Below the pieces are notes generated by a model. It saw only the letters and a program-made list of their open reading frames with translations. It made no database searches and was not told the origin of the DNA. The position numbers were made by a program, and so were the translations under genes. Shown piece after piece: positions 13,959-28,691 of a DNA stretch of 43,218 nucleotides. How positions within the stretch are numbered: position 1 is the first letter of the stretch; each line of letters opens with the position of its first letter. Origin of the DNA: Kipferlia bialata (Eukaryota; Fornicata); assembly GCA_003568945.1 (NCBI GenBank), contig BDIP01000012.1:4969-48186 (forward strand), written 5' to 3'.

Positions 13959-16900
13959 AATGCTCAGGTTGACAGCTGAGGCTGTACGAGATGCAAGGGT
14001 CCTGAAAGTGAACTAGTAAACAAATACAAGCATGAATATACATGCTAGTAAAATTGTACCTTATCACAGGGTGAGACAAGAGCTCCTCCACCGAGTGTAC
14101 TTCATCCTGCAGACATATATATACATAGTGACACACATATATATGGAAGTACCTTATCACAGGATGCGAAAGCAGTTCCTCCACCGAGTGTACTTCATCC
14201 TGCAGACATGCCACCAGGCCATTGTATATATATATATACATATATATATACACATATATATGATAGTTAGATACCTAATGACAGGATGAGACAGCAACTC
14301 TTCGACAGAGTGTACTTCATCCTGCAGACATGCCACCAGGCCATTGGCGAAGAGGGGCACGATGGACCCATCTGCTGCCCTGGTGACATGGTTGGACAGG
14401 CCATCAAGCCTAGGGTTAGTATATGAGTATACCATATACATATATATACAGAGAGACCATCAAGCCTGAATATCAGTAGAATACTGTATGGTAACGTATA
14501 TAGTGATATGTGTATTGTATGGATATCCATCTGCTGCCCTGGTGACATGGTTGGACAGGCCATCTAATCTATATATCAGTATACTGTATGGTATTATAGA
14601 CCATCTAACCTGTATATCAGTGGATGGCAGTATACTATATATGTATATATACATATGTAGTAATTAATATACATACCTTGAGTATAATAGTATTATTAAT
14701 AATGAAAATAGCCTGGAATGAGATTGCATATATTTATACTATTCATAACCTGAGTATATGAATATGTATATATGTATACATACCTCCCCCCACAGACACA
14801 CCTATCACAGTCTGGTTCCAATATAGCAGTACAACCATATACAATTCATATATAGAGAGTGTATCTGTATTTGTATATATATATGTATATATATGCATAC
14901 CAAGAAAGATATACCTGGAATGAGATTGCATATATGTATACAATATATACAATTCATAACCTGAGTATATGAATATGTACATGTTTATGTATATAATACC
15001 TTCCACCGACAGATACATCTGTCACTGTCTGGATGTATGATGGCAAGTGAAGCATTGTGGGAGATACATTAATACATATACTGTGTGTACAATTACCTTC
15101 CACCGACAGATACATCTGTCACTGTCTGGATGTATGAGTATAGTATCAGTATTACACACAGAGAGATATACCTTCCCCCGACAGATACATCTGTCACTGT
15201 CTGTATGTATGATGGCAGCAGGTTGGTGGCTGCGGCACAGGCCCAGCTCTTGCCAACACTCCTGGGGGTGAAATGAGGGTGTAGGGTGAGAGGGGGGGGG
15301 GAGAGAGTGGGCATGAGGGCATAGGGGGAGACGGATAAGATGAAACTATTGTTGATCTTCAGTAGAGAGGGAGGGAGAGAGAGAGAGCGCCGTACCCAGT
15401 GGAGTTGAAACTATTGTTGATCTTCAGTAGAGAGGGAGGGAGAGAGAGAGAGAGTCATACCTAGTTGAGTTTATGATACATGGCACTCCGAATGTCATGC
15501 ATGCTGCCATGATATGGGCAAAGGCACGGTTGGTGGTGGTGATGACAGGGGCGATGCTCCATCTACGGGTCAGAGGCGGGAGAGAGAGGTGGGGGGAGAA
15601 CGAGAGAGAGAGAGAGAGTGTAGATATATTAGTATATATATATATATATATACACCTTGGGTGTGTCATGAAGAAGTCGTCAGTCTCCATGGGGTCTCTA
15701 AGAGTGTATGTCTCCAGTTCACAGGTGGATGCGTTGTATCTCAGAGGCTCGTATGCACATGGGTCCAGGCCCTCGGGGAAGCACCGCTCCAGGGTCTGCT
15801 CCTGGGGTTAGGGATACTACTAATAGTACAACTACGCTTAGGAATACTATATATATACATCCCGCAGATAGTATATAGTATACAATATACTACAGAACTG
15901 TATTTAAGGAAACACCGCTCCAGGGTCTGCTCCTGGGGTTGAAGATACATATACAACACTACACATATAGATAAATATAAATGTATATACCTATATAGTG
16001 TGTAGAATATACAATACCGGTCGAGGATCTGCTGCTGGGGATAGTAATTACTAGTACAATAGCTACTATATATAGTATATACCGAACCCACCTTCAGCAT
16101 AGCAAACCCAGGGTGCACCGCCCACAGAGACCTCAGAGGAATATATACTATGCAGTATTTACGATACATGTACAATATATAGTGTATACTGAACCCACCT
16201 TCAGCATAGCAAAGCCTGGGTGCACGGCCCTCAGGGACCTCAGAGCATGCTCCTGGGAGGTTAGGGGTAGAGGGTTAATAGCACGTACTCATGCCTTCAT
16301 ATATACATATATACCATGATACATACCTGTGTGGTGATTCCCAGCATGTGCTCATACTCGCCGAGAGTCAATAACTATATATACATATATATACATTTAC
16401 ATACACAATCATATCTTCTGTAACATATACTCGTATTATATATAAATACTTACACAAACATATCTTCTATAACCTGTACTATGTATTCACCTGTGTAGTA
16501 ATACCCAGCATGTGCTCATACTCCCCACCAAAGTCAATATATAGATGCCCAGCATGTGCTCATACTCGCCCCCAAATGCTGCCTGTACAGCAGTGAGCAG
16601 AGTGTATGAGGTGTACACAGTGGCAAACCCGACCATAAACAGTGCGATTGTGTGTCCAAGGGGTGAGTTATCTCCATATGATGTGAAGAAGTCGGTGGAA
16701 GGGACAATGCTTAGGACTGGACCGACGTTGGGAAGACCAAAGAGTGTAGGCTCCACGTGTGGTTGGGATGCATGGATTACGCCCTCCTTGGCACGGGAGA
16801 TGTCAATGTCAACCTTGTGTTATAGTATAGTATATATAGTACAGTACTATAGTATGACATATACAGAATACATGATGACGCCCTCCTTGGCACGGGAGAT

Positions 16901-18160
16901 GTCAATGTCAACCTGGGGTGTAAGGTCATATAATACGGGTTTATACTATGTAGATATGTATGTCTTTACATATATGTATGTGTGTGTGAATATGGACTAT
17001 TGTATACCTTTGTGGGTGTCAGTGTCATGATGCCCTGCTCATATATCTATCAATCTATATCGATATATACATGTGGATATATATGGATAGATGTATATGA
17101 AATATATATGAATGAAGATACCTTGGTGGGTGTCAGTGTCATGATACCCTGCTCAGACAGGAGCCACCACATAGCTGCCTGGGGTAAGCGTGGACATCGT
17201 GTAGAAAGGCAGACATTCCGTTGAAATACACATATTTTACCTGTACGAAGGATCCCTCGCAGGAGCTCAGATTCACATCGAGAACCTCCAAGAAACGGCC
17301 AATCACACCGAAGAAGTACTTGACGGAGTCCTGAGGTATTAGATCATTACACAAACAACTACCAATACTCACAAAGGTAAATAAAAGAAGATACTGAGAT
17401 GCATCTATATACATGCATTGATACCTGGCTGTTGAGGTCTGGCTGTTCCCCACTATAAATATATATATATATTTATAACAAATACACTGTTCTAATAGTA
17501 ACAATACCTGGCTGTTGAGGTCTGGTTCCACCCCAGTGTGCAGGGCCAGTGACTGTCTGAATGCACCTGGTGTCATATATAGCTTGACAGTATGGATAAA
17601 CTAGTTACTATACAAAGATTAATACATACCTGGTGTATACACCATGCCATAGTTAACCACCATGGTATGCAGCTTGAAGTAGGTGTGCGAGGGGAGACCC
17701 GTGCTGATGTAGACAGTACGCATAGGTGGGGCAGCCTTGCTCAGCATAGCTAGTCTCAGGTGATTCTCCTCCCCATAACCCCCTAATGCCTGACCCTTGG
17801 GGTCGAAGGACATGTCGAGCAGCATCCACTCACGCTCCTCCCCACTTCCCTTGGCCCTATGCTTGAGAGAGCGCTGTGCCGCTATGGGGTCACGGTGGAA
17901 GGAGGTGGATGCGCCGCATAGCTTGGCTGCCTCCTCTACAATAGCCTTCGCAGTATGGAGACAGGGTGTGTACACCCACATAGACTCACCGGGGGCGTCG
18001 AGGAGAGCCGATAGCCACTTGGTGGCGTATACGCCCTCACCTGTCAGTATGCCCTGTCCCTCACCAAAGTCAGGGGGTGGCTCATCCCTCTCATTGTCAA
18101 TGGAGGAGCCAAAGGCGGCGCTGACAGCGCCTACTGTTAGTACAACATATACAAACATGC

Positions 18161-18191
<31 letters not shown>

Positions 18192-18376
18192 TGGGGCTCA
18201 TCCCTCTCATTGTCGATGGAGGAGCCAAAGGCGGCAGAGACTGCGCCTACTGTTAGTATATCATATGCATAATATAATATATAGATATATATAGAGAGAG
18301 AGAGATGGGGCTCATCTCTCTCATTGTCAATGGAGGAGCCGAAGGCGGCAGAGACTGCGCCTGGGGTTAGCCATAC

Positions 18377-18414
<38 letters not shown>

Positions 18415-18457
18415 GAGCCAAAGGCGGCGCTGACAGCACCTAGTGTTAGTACAACAT

Positions 18458-18490
<33 letters not shown>

Positions 18491-21051
18491 AAGAGAGAGA
18501 TGGGGGGAGTCTACCAGTATACAATGTATATATATATACGTAGTACCTAGGACACCCTCCCTCTCGTATATACGTATATATACATACCTAGTACTCCCTC
18601 TCTCTCGTATGGGTTGAAGGACATGGCCATGTACTTGTACACAGCAGTCTCGGGGGAGTCTCCCATGTCGATATCATCGTGTGACTCAGAGTCCTCGTCT
18701 GCTACGCGATCACCATCATCGCCCTTGTATCTAATAGCCATGGCAATGGCAACTGGGGGTGAGAGAGGAAGAGAGAGAGAGAGAGAGAACTCTGGTATCT
18801 GATGGCCATGGCAATGGCAACTGGGGGTGAGAGAAAGAGGGAGAGAGAGAGAGAGAGAGAGCTCTTGTATCTGATGGCCATGGCTATGGCAACTGGAGGT
18901 AAGAGAGAAGGGGATATAGAGAGAGAGGGAGAAGGAGAGTCAGACAGAGAGAGGGAACTATGAGACTCACCATCCGACGGGTCTAAGAATATGGATGGGT
19001 CTGCCTCTGCATATGTGGTTCTGAGGGCAAGGCAGGGCTTTCCAGTGACCTTGGGGATTAGTATCCTACTATATACATATGTATATTAATGTACTAGAAA
19101 AACTCTATATATACGTTCACATAGGTACCTTGGGGATGAACCTCAGCTTGTCAGGTGGCGGACGGACGTCAATGTATCTGGAGTGAGTACCATTATACAT
19201 ACATGAACTGTAGCATACATAATCTTGTGTTCCTTCCAGTCACATACTAGTAGATAGAATGCAATGTATACATAAGAGTTACTAGCATAGAACAAGTATA
19301 GTACAGTACAGTGTATCGATATACAAATATACCTGATAGGTGTGTTTCTAGGCAAGTGGGGTGGCACAGCAAAGCTACCAGATGGCAGCACGGGTAGGAA
19401 CAGGACCAGTCCACCTGAGGGTTAGTGCATATGTAGTATATATATACATATACATATATAGGACCAGTCCACCTATGGTGTGCTCTGAGGCATGGGGGGT
19501 GGCAGAGCCCAGGGGGTTCCTGACAATGCAGAGATCGGAGTCAGCCACCTAGTGTGAGCCAGATAGAGAGAGAGAGAGAGAGAGGACATGGGGCGTGGCA
19601 GAGCCAAGGGGGTTCCCGACTATACAGAGACCGGAATCAGCAACCTGAGGGTTAGTGGTATGATCTATGTATACACAAATATATAAAAATATATAGGGAG
19701 AGAGAGAGAGAGATGGGGCTTGTCAGAGACAGAGGGTGACGATGCTGAGGTCAGAGTCTATGACCTCTGTTTGTGAATGAATGGTAAAGGTACGTACCTT
19801 AGAGTGTGGTGTATTGGGCCCACTTGCGTATGGCAGCTCTCCCCCTGCCTCCATCGTGTATGCTATGTCCATGATGACACTCAGATGGGCAGGGGAGGCA
19901 TTCTCAGCACCAAGCAGATAGACAAGGTGTCCTAGGGTCATTGGAAGGAAGAATGGGGGATAATATATATATTCATATTTAGTATATATACAAATAGTTA
20001 TGCTGAGGGGAGGCATTCTCAGCACCTAGGAGGTAGACAAGATGGCCTGGTATAATTGTATACAAGAGGCAGAAAACACGACACTCATATACTATATACA
20101 TATGCTATATACATATACGTAATCAGACATTCTCGGCACCAAGGAGGTAGACTAGGTGGCCTGGGGTTAATCGGAAGTAGAACATAAGACTAAGTTGCCA
20201 ATACACACTATTCATACCCTCTAACAGCATGTTTGATATGGCACATGCCATGGGCATCGGAGTATATACACATATACTGTGAATATAGAGATATATCCAT
20301 ACCTACAGTGATACCCTTAGCAACCAGTGCCCCCAGCTGTGCACTCGACCCATCGGTGTCAAGGAGGGGGGTCACCTGGTCTAGGTTCATAGAGGCAGCT
20401 GGGGGTGTTAGAGAGAGAGAGAGAGAGAGAGAGAGCTAGGTTCATAGAGGCAGCTAAAGTTAGTATACATTTTAGGAAGAACCAAAAGAGAATTGTATAG
20501 GTGTATCTAGCAAGGGTGTGACCTGGTCAAGGTTCATCTGGGCAGCTGAGGGGTTAGACAATGAGGTCTTAAGATAGTAATTACACCATGATATAGAGAG
20601 TACTATAAAGTATATCTATCTGCATCTAGGAGAGGAGTCACCTGGTCAAGGTTCAGAAAAGCGGCTGAAGGGGAGATAATGTACTGTAATACCTACACAT
20701 ACACACAATGTATGGTGAATATATACACCTTCCCGGTAGTTGAGTAGCTCTCTCTTCCAGTCAACATCTCTCTCTCTCCCTCTCTCCATATATATATGTG
20801 TATGTATATACATATATACCTTCACCGTAGTTAAACAGCTCCCGTGGGTTAACCCCTTCCATCCAGTCATGTACAGTGATATATATATATATATACATAT
20901 ATGTATACATATAAATACATAATTTTGTTATATTAACACCAACCTTCACCGTAATTGAGTAGCTCTCCTAGGTTGACCCCTCCCATCCAGTCATGCACCA
21001 CGTGTCTGTGATGTACACCTAGAGAGGAGAAGCAGAGAGGTGCCTAGGGTG

Positions 21052-21083
<32 letters not shown>

Positions 21084-24000
21084 AGAGTAGGTGTCTGTGA
21101 TGCTCACCCAGGGAGGAGAAGCAGAGAGGGGCCTAATGTTAGAGGATAGAGAGAGAGAGAGAGAGAATATGTGTCTGTGGTGCACACCCAGGGAAGTGAG
21201 GCATATACGTATGATTAGGCTGGTATATGTAACATACACATACCTTGTCCTTGAACATGTATCTGGACACACAGGGCATGTTGAGCACTGGCACATGCAT
21301 CATGGACCCCTCTTCTAGGCCTGATGTCAGTATCATACATATATAACAAGGCATATATATAGTATGTAAAACAAAAATATAGTGAATATAATACAAATAT
21401 AGTGAATAGTACAAATAAATACATACTGATACTGATACCTGCCAGTACTCTGTCACACCACTCAGGTACAACCACTCAGTATATATATATATAAATATAC
21501 TACACTCTAACTATGTAATAGCTGATACTGTATGTATCATATATATATATATAGATAGATACTATATAATGATACCTGCCAGCACTCTATCGCACCACTC
21601 TGGTACAACCACAGTGCTGAGGTACTGATACTGATACTGATACTATATACTATCAATATCATATATATATATACTATATAATTATACCTGATAGCACCCT
21701 GTCACACCACTCTGGCACAGCCACAGTGCTGAGGTACTTGGGACCAACACGGACACCCTCAGCTATGTCTGTTGGCAGTGCAGTCTGTGCCTTGACCTCT
21801 CTCACTGCCTGCTCTAGTGCTGATAGGCCCTCGCTGGATACAGTGGCCTTGCGGAGGGTGTCGTGGACCCACACGCTCAGACCTGGTATTAGTGTGTACA
21901 GAAAGGAGTAACATATATGTATACATATACGTGACTAGGTACTGAGCATGATAGGTATGCCCTGTCCAGAACTTGTCCATGTCCCCTCCAATTCATATAT
22001 ACATACAGATACATATGATTATATGTATATATATGTAAATACATTCATACCTATGTATTGGGCGTGGTATGTATGTCCAGTCCAGAACTTGTCCATGTCC
22101 CCACCCTCCAGGTGGGCTATGGCACTCTCGCAGTCACGTCTCACAGCCTCTCTCATGGGTAGACGCACATCCCTGGTGTTAGTATATATGAACCTATATG
22201 TATGCATATATATAGGTAACTACATGGACCCACCTTGGCATGTACCGACAGATGGCAGTGGCACCCTAGTATAGCATATATACTCATAATACTATAGTGT
22301 ACATATGTATACACATAACTATACCTTGGCATGTACCCCCTGATAGCGGGTAGTGGCACCCTAGTCTTATAGCATAGTATCATAATGTGTATATGTATAT
22401 ATATATATATACATGCAATATATATGTATATATGCAATATACCTTGGCATGTACCCCCTGATAGATGGAAGGGGCACCCTAGTATAGTATACATACAGTA
22501 TATATCGTTATATATATATATGTGTGTGTATATATGCAATATACCTTGGTATGTACCCCCTGATGGATGGCAGGGGCACCCTGGTCTTGAGTCTGAGCAC
22601 ATCTGCCATCCCAGTCTCTCTGGTCAGGGAGGTGATGGCTGTGATCTCCCACGTGTCCTCATCCTCTCTCTCTCCCTCTCCCTCTGCGCCATCACCATTA
22701 TCCTTGGTCCCCTTAGAGCCCTTGGCGGGCTCAGTACTGCTAGGCTTCTTAGAGCTCTTCGCTGCTTTTGGCACCTTGGCCACTAGGAACCCATTCACGC
22801 TGAACAGAGGCAGGGGGATGATACCCACGAACCTGTACATGAGAGATATTAGACTACAAGACTAAGTATATATACAAGATTATGCAGAACTATATAGAGC
22901 ATGAAAATATATAGTTATACTTATACTTATAGAGAGAGACAGAATCAGACACACCTCTCTCCCTCTTCACTCATTGACTCAATGGTGGCAGTATGAGAGA
23001 TAGTAAGAGGCATAACCAATTCCCATGTACTGATACACATCCAGACACAATGACATACCTCTCCCCTTCCTCGCTCATTGACTCAATGGTGGCAGGGATG
23101 GGCTGGATCATAGGGGCCTGGGAGTGAGGGTGAGAGTAATACTGTTGTAAACAATAAATATTATGTATAATAATTGTATAAGGATATATGTATAAGGAAT
23201 GGGCTGAATCATAGGGGCCTGTGAGTGAGAGTGAGAGTAGTACTGTTGTGAATAATAATTATGTATAGTATATGTATAAAGTAGTACAAGGAATCGGCTG
23301 GATCATAGGGGCCTGGGAGTGAGAGTGAGATGAGAGAGAGGAATGATCATGAGCCAAATACCAAGATAAGAAGTGCATTGGTTATGTTCAATGATATATT
23401 GAAGAAGTAATGGACATAGATCTGTAGTCAATGGCAAATACCTGCAGGAAGCTGGGGTTGTTTGGCAGTGTCATCAGTCCCCTACAATATATATATATAT
23501 AATCAGGTATATATAAATATATGTATGTGTGTATACATAGCAATACCGGTAGGAAGCTAGTGACCATATATACATATGTGCATAATATACCTGAAGGAAG
23601 CTGGGGTTGTTAGGCAGTGTCATCAGTCCTCTATACCCAGAGTCAGTCTTGTCAGACGCATGGAGGGACTCGTAGATGGGGCGCTGCTGGAGCTTCTGAT
23701 GCATTAGAAGAAACTAGACTTGAGTGATGTTAAATATGTACACAATATGGATACTGAGGGACTCGTAGATGGGGCGCTGCTGCAGCTTCTAAGGCGTGAG
23801 AACATAGAGAAATCTTAATGTATGCATACAGAAACATGCATATATATTACACAAATAGCATGGATACTGAGGGACTCGTATATGGGGCGCTGCTGCAGCT
23901 TCTAAGGCGTGAGAAGAATGAAAAGAACGAGAAATGGAGGACAATCAAATAGTTTCTAATACGTGAGAAGAAATGAACTTCCGGGTATACTGCACTGACA

Positions 24001-27000
24001 TATATGGATACTATGAAAAGAAGGAATCGACCATTTCTTCCATTACAAGACTACAATTGAAACCAGTATAGGCTAGATAATGGTAATAATACGTACCAGG
24101 AGAGTGGGCACAATCCCACTGAGCAGGTTGTGCATGTGTATTCAAAGATATATATATATATATATATACATAGGATATGTGATATATAATAACTCTCTGC
24201 GTACCAGTAGGGTAGGCACAATGCCACTGAGCAGATTGTGGAGGTTGTCTGTGAAGTCTGAGTCGATCAGGACATCGAGGAGTCTGTTCTTGCACTTCCT
24301 CCTGACACTCTTCCTGATGCTGTACCACTAAGGTGAGTTTAGTTGTAATCAATATATATATATATATACAAAAACGACACTGTACTATAATCTGTACTGT
24401 ATTACCAGTATAGTACCTTATCAACTCCACCGAGGTAGAATGCCCTGTGTTCTTCAGAGTGTGCCATCAGCAGCATAAATGTATATATCTATATAAACAC
24501 AAATATATACATATATATACATATATAGTGTATATATATATATACATATATAGTACCTTATCCACCCCCCCAAAGTAGAACGCCCTGTGCTCCTCAGAGT
24601 GTGCCATCAACATGACACCCAGGGCCAGGTACTGCTGGACCATCCTGCAAGTGAGACATGTATATATATATATATATATGTATATGTATATATGTATATA
24701 TATGTATATATAATACATCAACATGACACCCAGGGCCAGGTACTGCTGGACCATCCTGATAATGAGTCTACACGATAACTTGTCACGTATGGTGATCATG
24801 TTATACTATATCAAAATAGATGAGTATATGTGTACACCGGGGGTCAGGTACTGCTGGACCATTCTGACAGTTAGTTGCTAGAATAATCACATAGTGAGAC
24901 ATGATGACTCATATGATACTCATCCATATCTCATATATACCTCAGGAGTGACCCAGAGTGCATGGCCCAGAGCATTGTCTACGATACTTCATATAGTATA
25001 CAGTACAAACAGTCTTATTCCTATAAAGACATATATATATGCCAACCTCAGGAGTGACCCAGAGTGCATGGCCCAGAGCATGGTCTTCTCAACCAGTCTA
25101 GCCCTAGGGGTGAGAGGAAGAGAGAGAGAGATACCGCAGACACGAGATATAGTAATCAAGATGATCTACAGATGGGTAATACAAACAATACCTGGCAGTG
25201 ATGGGTGCGGCATACTTGGCACCCACATCCCTCTGGACATACAGGATCATGCTCCTGAGGGGTCAGATATCATATCTATGTATATATATACTATATGTGG
25301 AAATAATGAATACATATAGGGACGACAAACATGTAAATACTGATACAGGAAGGATCATGCTCCTAGGGGGTCAGAATCTCTCAAAGTAATAATATATATT
25401 TATATATGGGTATCTTAAGGTAACAGAGATACAAATTGTTCAGAATAACACATGGACAAGAGACAGAGAGAGAAGATATTATACCTGATAGAGACAGAGA
25501 CAGAGAAGAAATCCTACCTGAGGGTCTCGAAGAAGTTGGGTGGGATTGGGAATCCGCAGGTGGTAAACACATCCTCTTGGCGTACGATCCTGGGGAGTCA
25601 AAAACAAAGAGAGAGAGAGCATATACGAACAATAGTGAAATACATGGATATACATATACATACCTCTCCCCCCAAACCTCACTGGTCCATGAGTTCATGG
25701 CCCTCTCACAGGCATCAAGCCTAGACTCAACCTGGAGTGAGTATTCTACGCGATTTTACGGGGTACAACTCACATACTGGCATATATAGGGTATATACAT
25801 ACCTGTGCCTCCTCGTCTCCGGTGTCCACTGAGAGTATAATAACAACCAGATCTACGTATGATAAATACTACAATCCTAGTCTCTCTCCCAATATATACA
25901 TACCTGTGCCTCCTCGTCTGCCGTGTCCTGTCTATATTTCTATATATACCTAGTATAACGACAAATACTACTACATAACAGCTACGCGATGCTAGTCCTT
26001 ATATATACATACCTGGGCCTCCTCGTCTGCCGTGTCCACTGCCAGTTGGATGGCAGGTAGGTTGTTGAGACCGCCTGCTTCAACTAGAGGGTTAGATGAT
26101 TACCATACCACACAAGTCGAGCAACTATGTCTACCGTACTCTGAGCCAACCTAGGTTGTCGGGTGATGATATACATATCCAATTTACTATGTTTACTATT
26201 GAATATATAAACTCTGAATAACTACGTATGTTACCTCACCTAGGTTGTCTGGTGATACCAATACTATTTTCTATATATACTATACTATTGAATTCGTATA
26301 TACAATATGACATATGGGCGTACCTAGGTTGTTTGGTGATATCTCTGTCAGTCTCAGCACAGGAAGACCAGTCTGGGACTCAAGCACATCGAGGTGCCTT
26401 ATTGTAAGTGGCAAATTTATAATAGTATGTGTATGTATGTGTATGTATAATGTTTGATATATATATATGCAGACCAGTCTGGGACTCAAGCACATCGAGG
26501 TGTCTTAATGTAAGTGGATATATATATATATGTGTGTGTGTATACTAATGAATGATACAATATATGTATATACATATATATGCAGACCAGTCTGGGACTC
26601 AAGCACATCGAGGTGCCTGGGGGAAAGTGGATATATATTATCGTATACATATTATAGTATACATATTTGTGACACAATACATATATGCAGACCAGTCTGG
26701 GACTCAAGAACATTGAGGTGCCTGGGGGTAAAGAAGAAATACACATAAGGAGTAAATAAGAGACAAGAGGTGCATTGCACCCATGATGCAGGTAGTGTAC
26801 ACATGGTGTATATATGGTGAATCAGCACTGTATTGTACCTGTGGTGCAGTGATGGGGAGCACACCAAGGAGAGTAGCCCTATGGTAGGTCGCAGCTGCAT
26901 CTCCTTCTGCCTCAGGGCCACAGGGAAGGACAGGTTGGGCACGTCCCTAAGAGGTTAGAGAGAGAGAGAGAGAGAGAGAGAGAGCCAGAGAGAGATGAGG

Positions 27001-28649
27001 GGCAGGTTGGGCACATCCCTGGAAGGTTATTTCACTGACAATTTTCAATATGGTCACCATATATATATACAATATAGAACAAGTTCGGGGCTTCCCTGGT
27101 GGTTACGACTACTGTCATACATTCATGTTGTACACATCTCTCTATATACCTTAGAGCCGTGCACATATCCGCCTTCCCAGCCTCCAGTCCCTCCAGTGCA
27201 TCCTTGGCCGCCTTGATGGGGGTGTTGGCAGCACAAGACAGGACAAGACTGAAATGAGATGAAGCACGAGACACTATTAGTATGCGTCCTGACTATATCA
27301 GTGGGTATACCTTCTCATCTCGTCTAGCGTCCTAGTCAGTAGATGTATATTTATGTGTAATGGTGAGTGTACCTTCTCATCTCGTCTAGCGTCCTAGTCA
27401 GTAGATGTATATTTATGTGTAATGGTGAGTGTACCTTCTCATCTCGTCTAGCGTCCTAGTCAGTAGATGTATATTTATGTGTAATGGTGAGTGTACCTTC
27501 TCATCTCGTCTAGCGTCCTAGTCAGTAGATGTATATTTATGTGTAATGGTGAGTGTACCTTCTCATCTCGTCTAGCGTCCTAGTCAGTAGATGTATATTT
27601 ATGTGTAATGGTGAGTGTACCTTCTCATCTCGTCTAGCGTCCTAGTCAGTAGATGTATATTTATGTGTAATGGTGAGTGTACCTTCTCATCTCGTCTAGC
27701 GTCCTAGTCAGTAGATGTATATTTATGTGTAATGGTGAGTGTACCTTCTCATCTCGTCTAGCGTCCTAGTCAGTAGATGTATATTTATGTGTAATGGTGA
27801 GTGTACCTTCTCATCTCGTCTAGCGTCCTAGTCAGTAGATGTATATTTATGTGTAATGGTGAGTGTACCTTCTCATCTCGTCTAGCGTCCTAGTCAGTAG
27901 ATGTATATTTATGTGTAATGGTGAGTGTACCTTCTCATCTCGTCTAGCGTCCTAGTCAGTAGATGTATATTTATGTGTAATGGTGAGTGTACCTTCTCAT
28001 CTCGTCAAGAGTGCGTGTGAGTCCAGGTGCATTGAATACTAATATATATCTATATACACATTGTATAGCATATATAGAAAGTCATACCTCCTCATCTCAT
28101 CAAGAGTACGTGTCAGGCCAGGTGCATCCTGGTCTGCCACGGGTACCGAGGACAGAAGGACTTCAATGTCAGAGGCCACACGGAGGAGTTGCATGCACCT
28201 GCTGTTAGTATATATCTCTCTCTCTTTCTCTCTCTCTACATATATATATATATATATTATATTATATGTGTTTACAGTATTTATATGCATGCACCTGGGG
28301 TCAGCATATATATGTTCACAAACACATATGTATGTCACATATAGAGATATACATATCGGATGAAGATAGTGCGTGTGTATATACCTGTGCACCATGTGTG
28401 GGTTGCCTGGGACAGATGCCAGGGAGGGGGACACGCTCAGACCCTGCATGCCTAGAAAGTGAGATTATACATGAATACATATATGTATGAAACCTCATAT
28501 ATACACAATATAGTATAACATACCTAGCAGTCCAGCCCACTCCTCTATCAGAGCCACCCCCCTCCTGCCAGCCTTGAGCAGTCTGAGTAGCTCGGCAGAG
28601 ACAGCCTCAACTGAGACATCGCTGATAGTTAGAATAGAGAGAGAGAGAG

Positions 28650-28691
<42 letters not shown>

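Noticed and set aside
27309-27990. CRISPR-like regular array
   Set aside because: The spacers are identical to each other, the unit includes an exon end, and the context is a eukaryotic intron.
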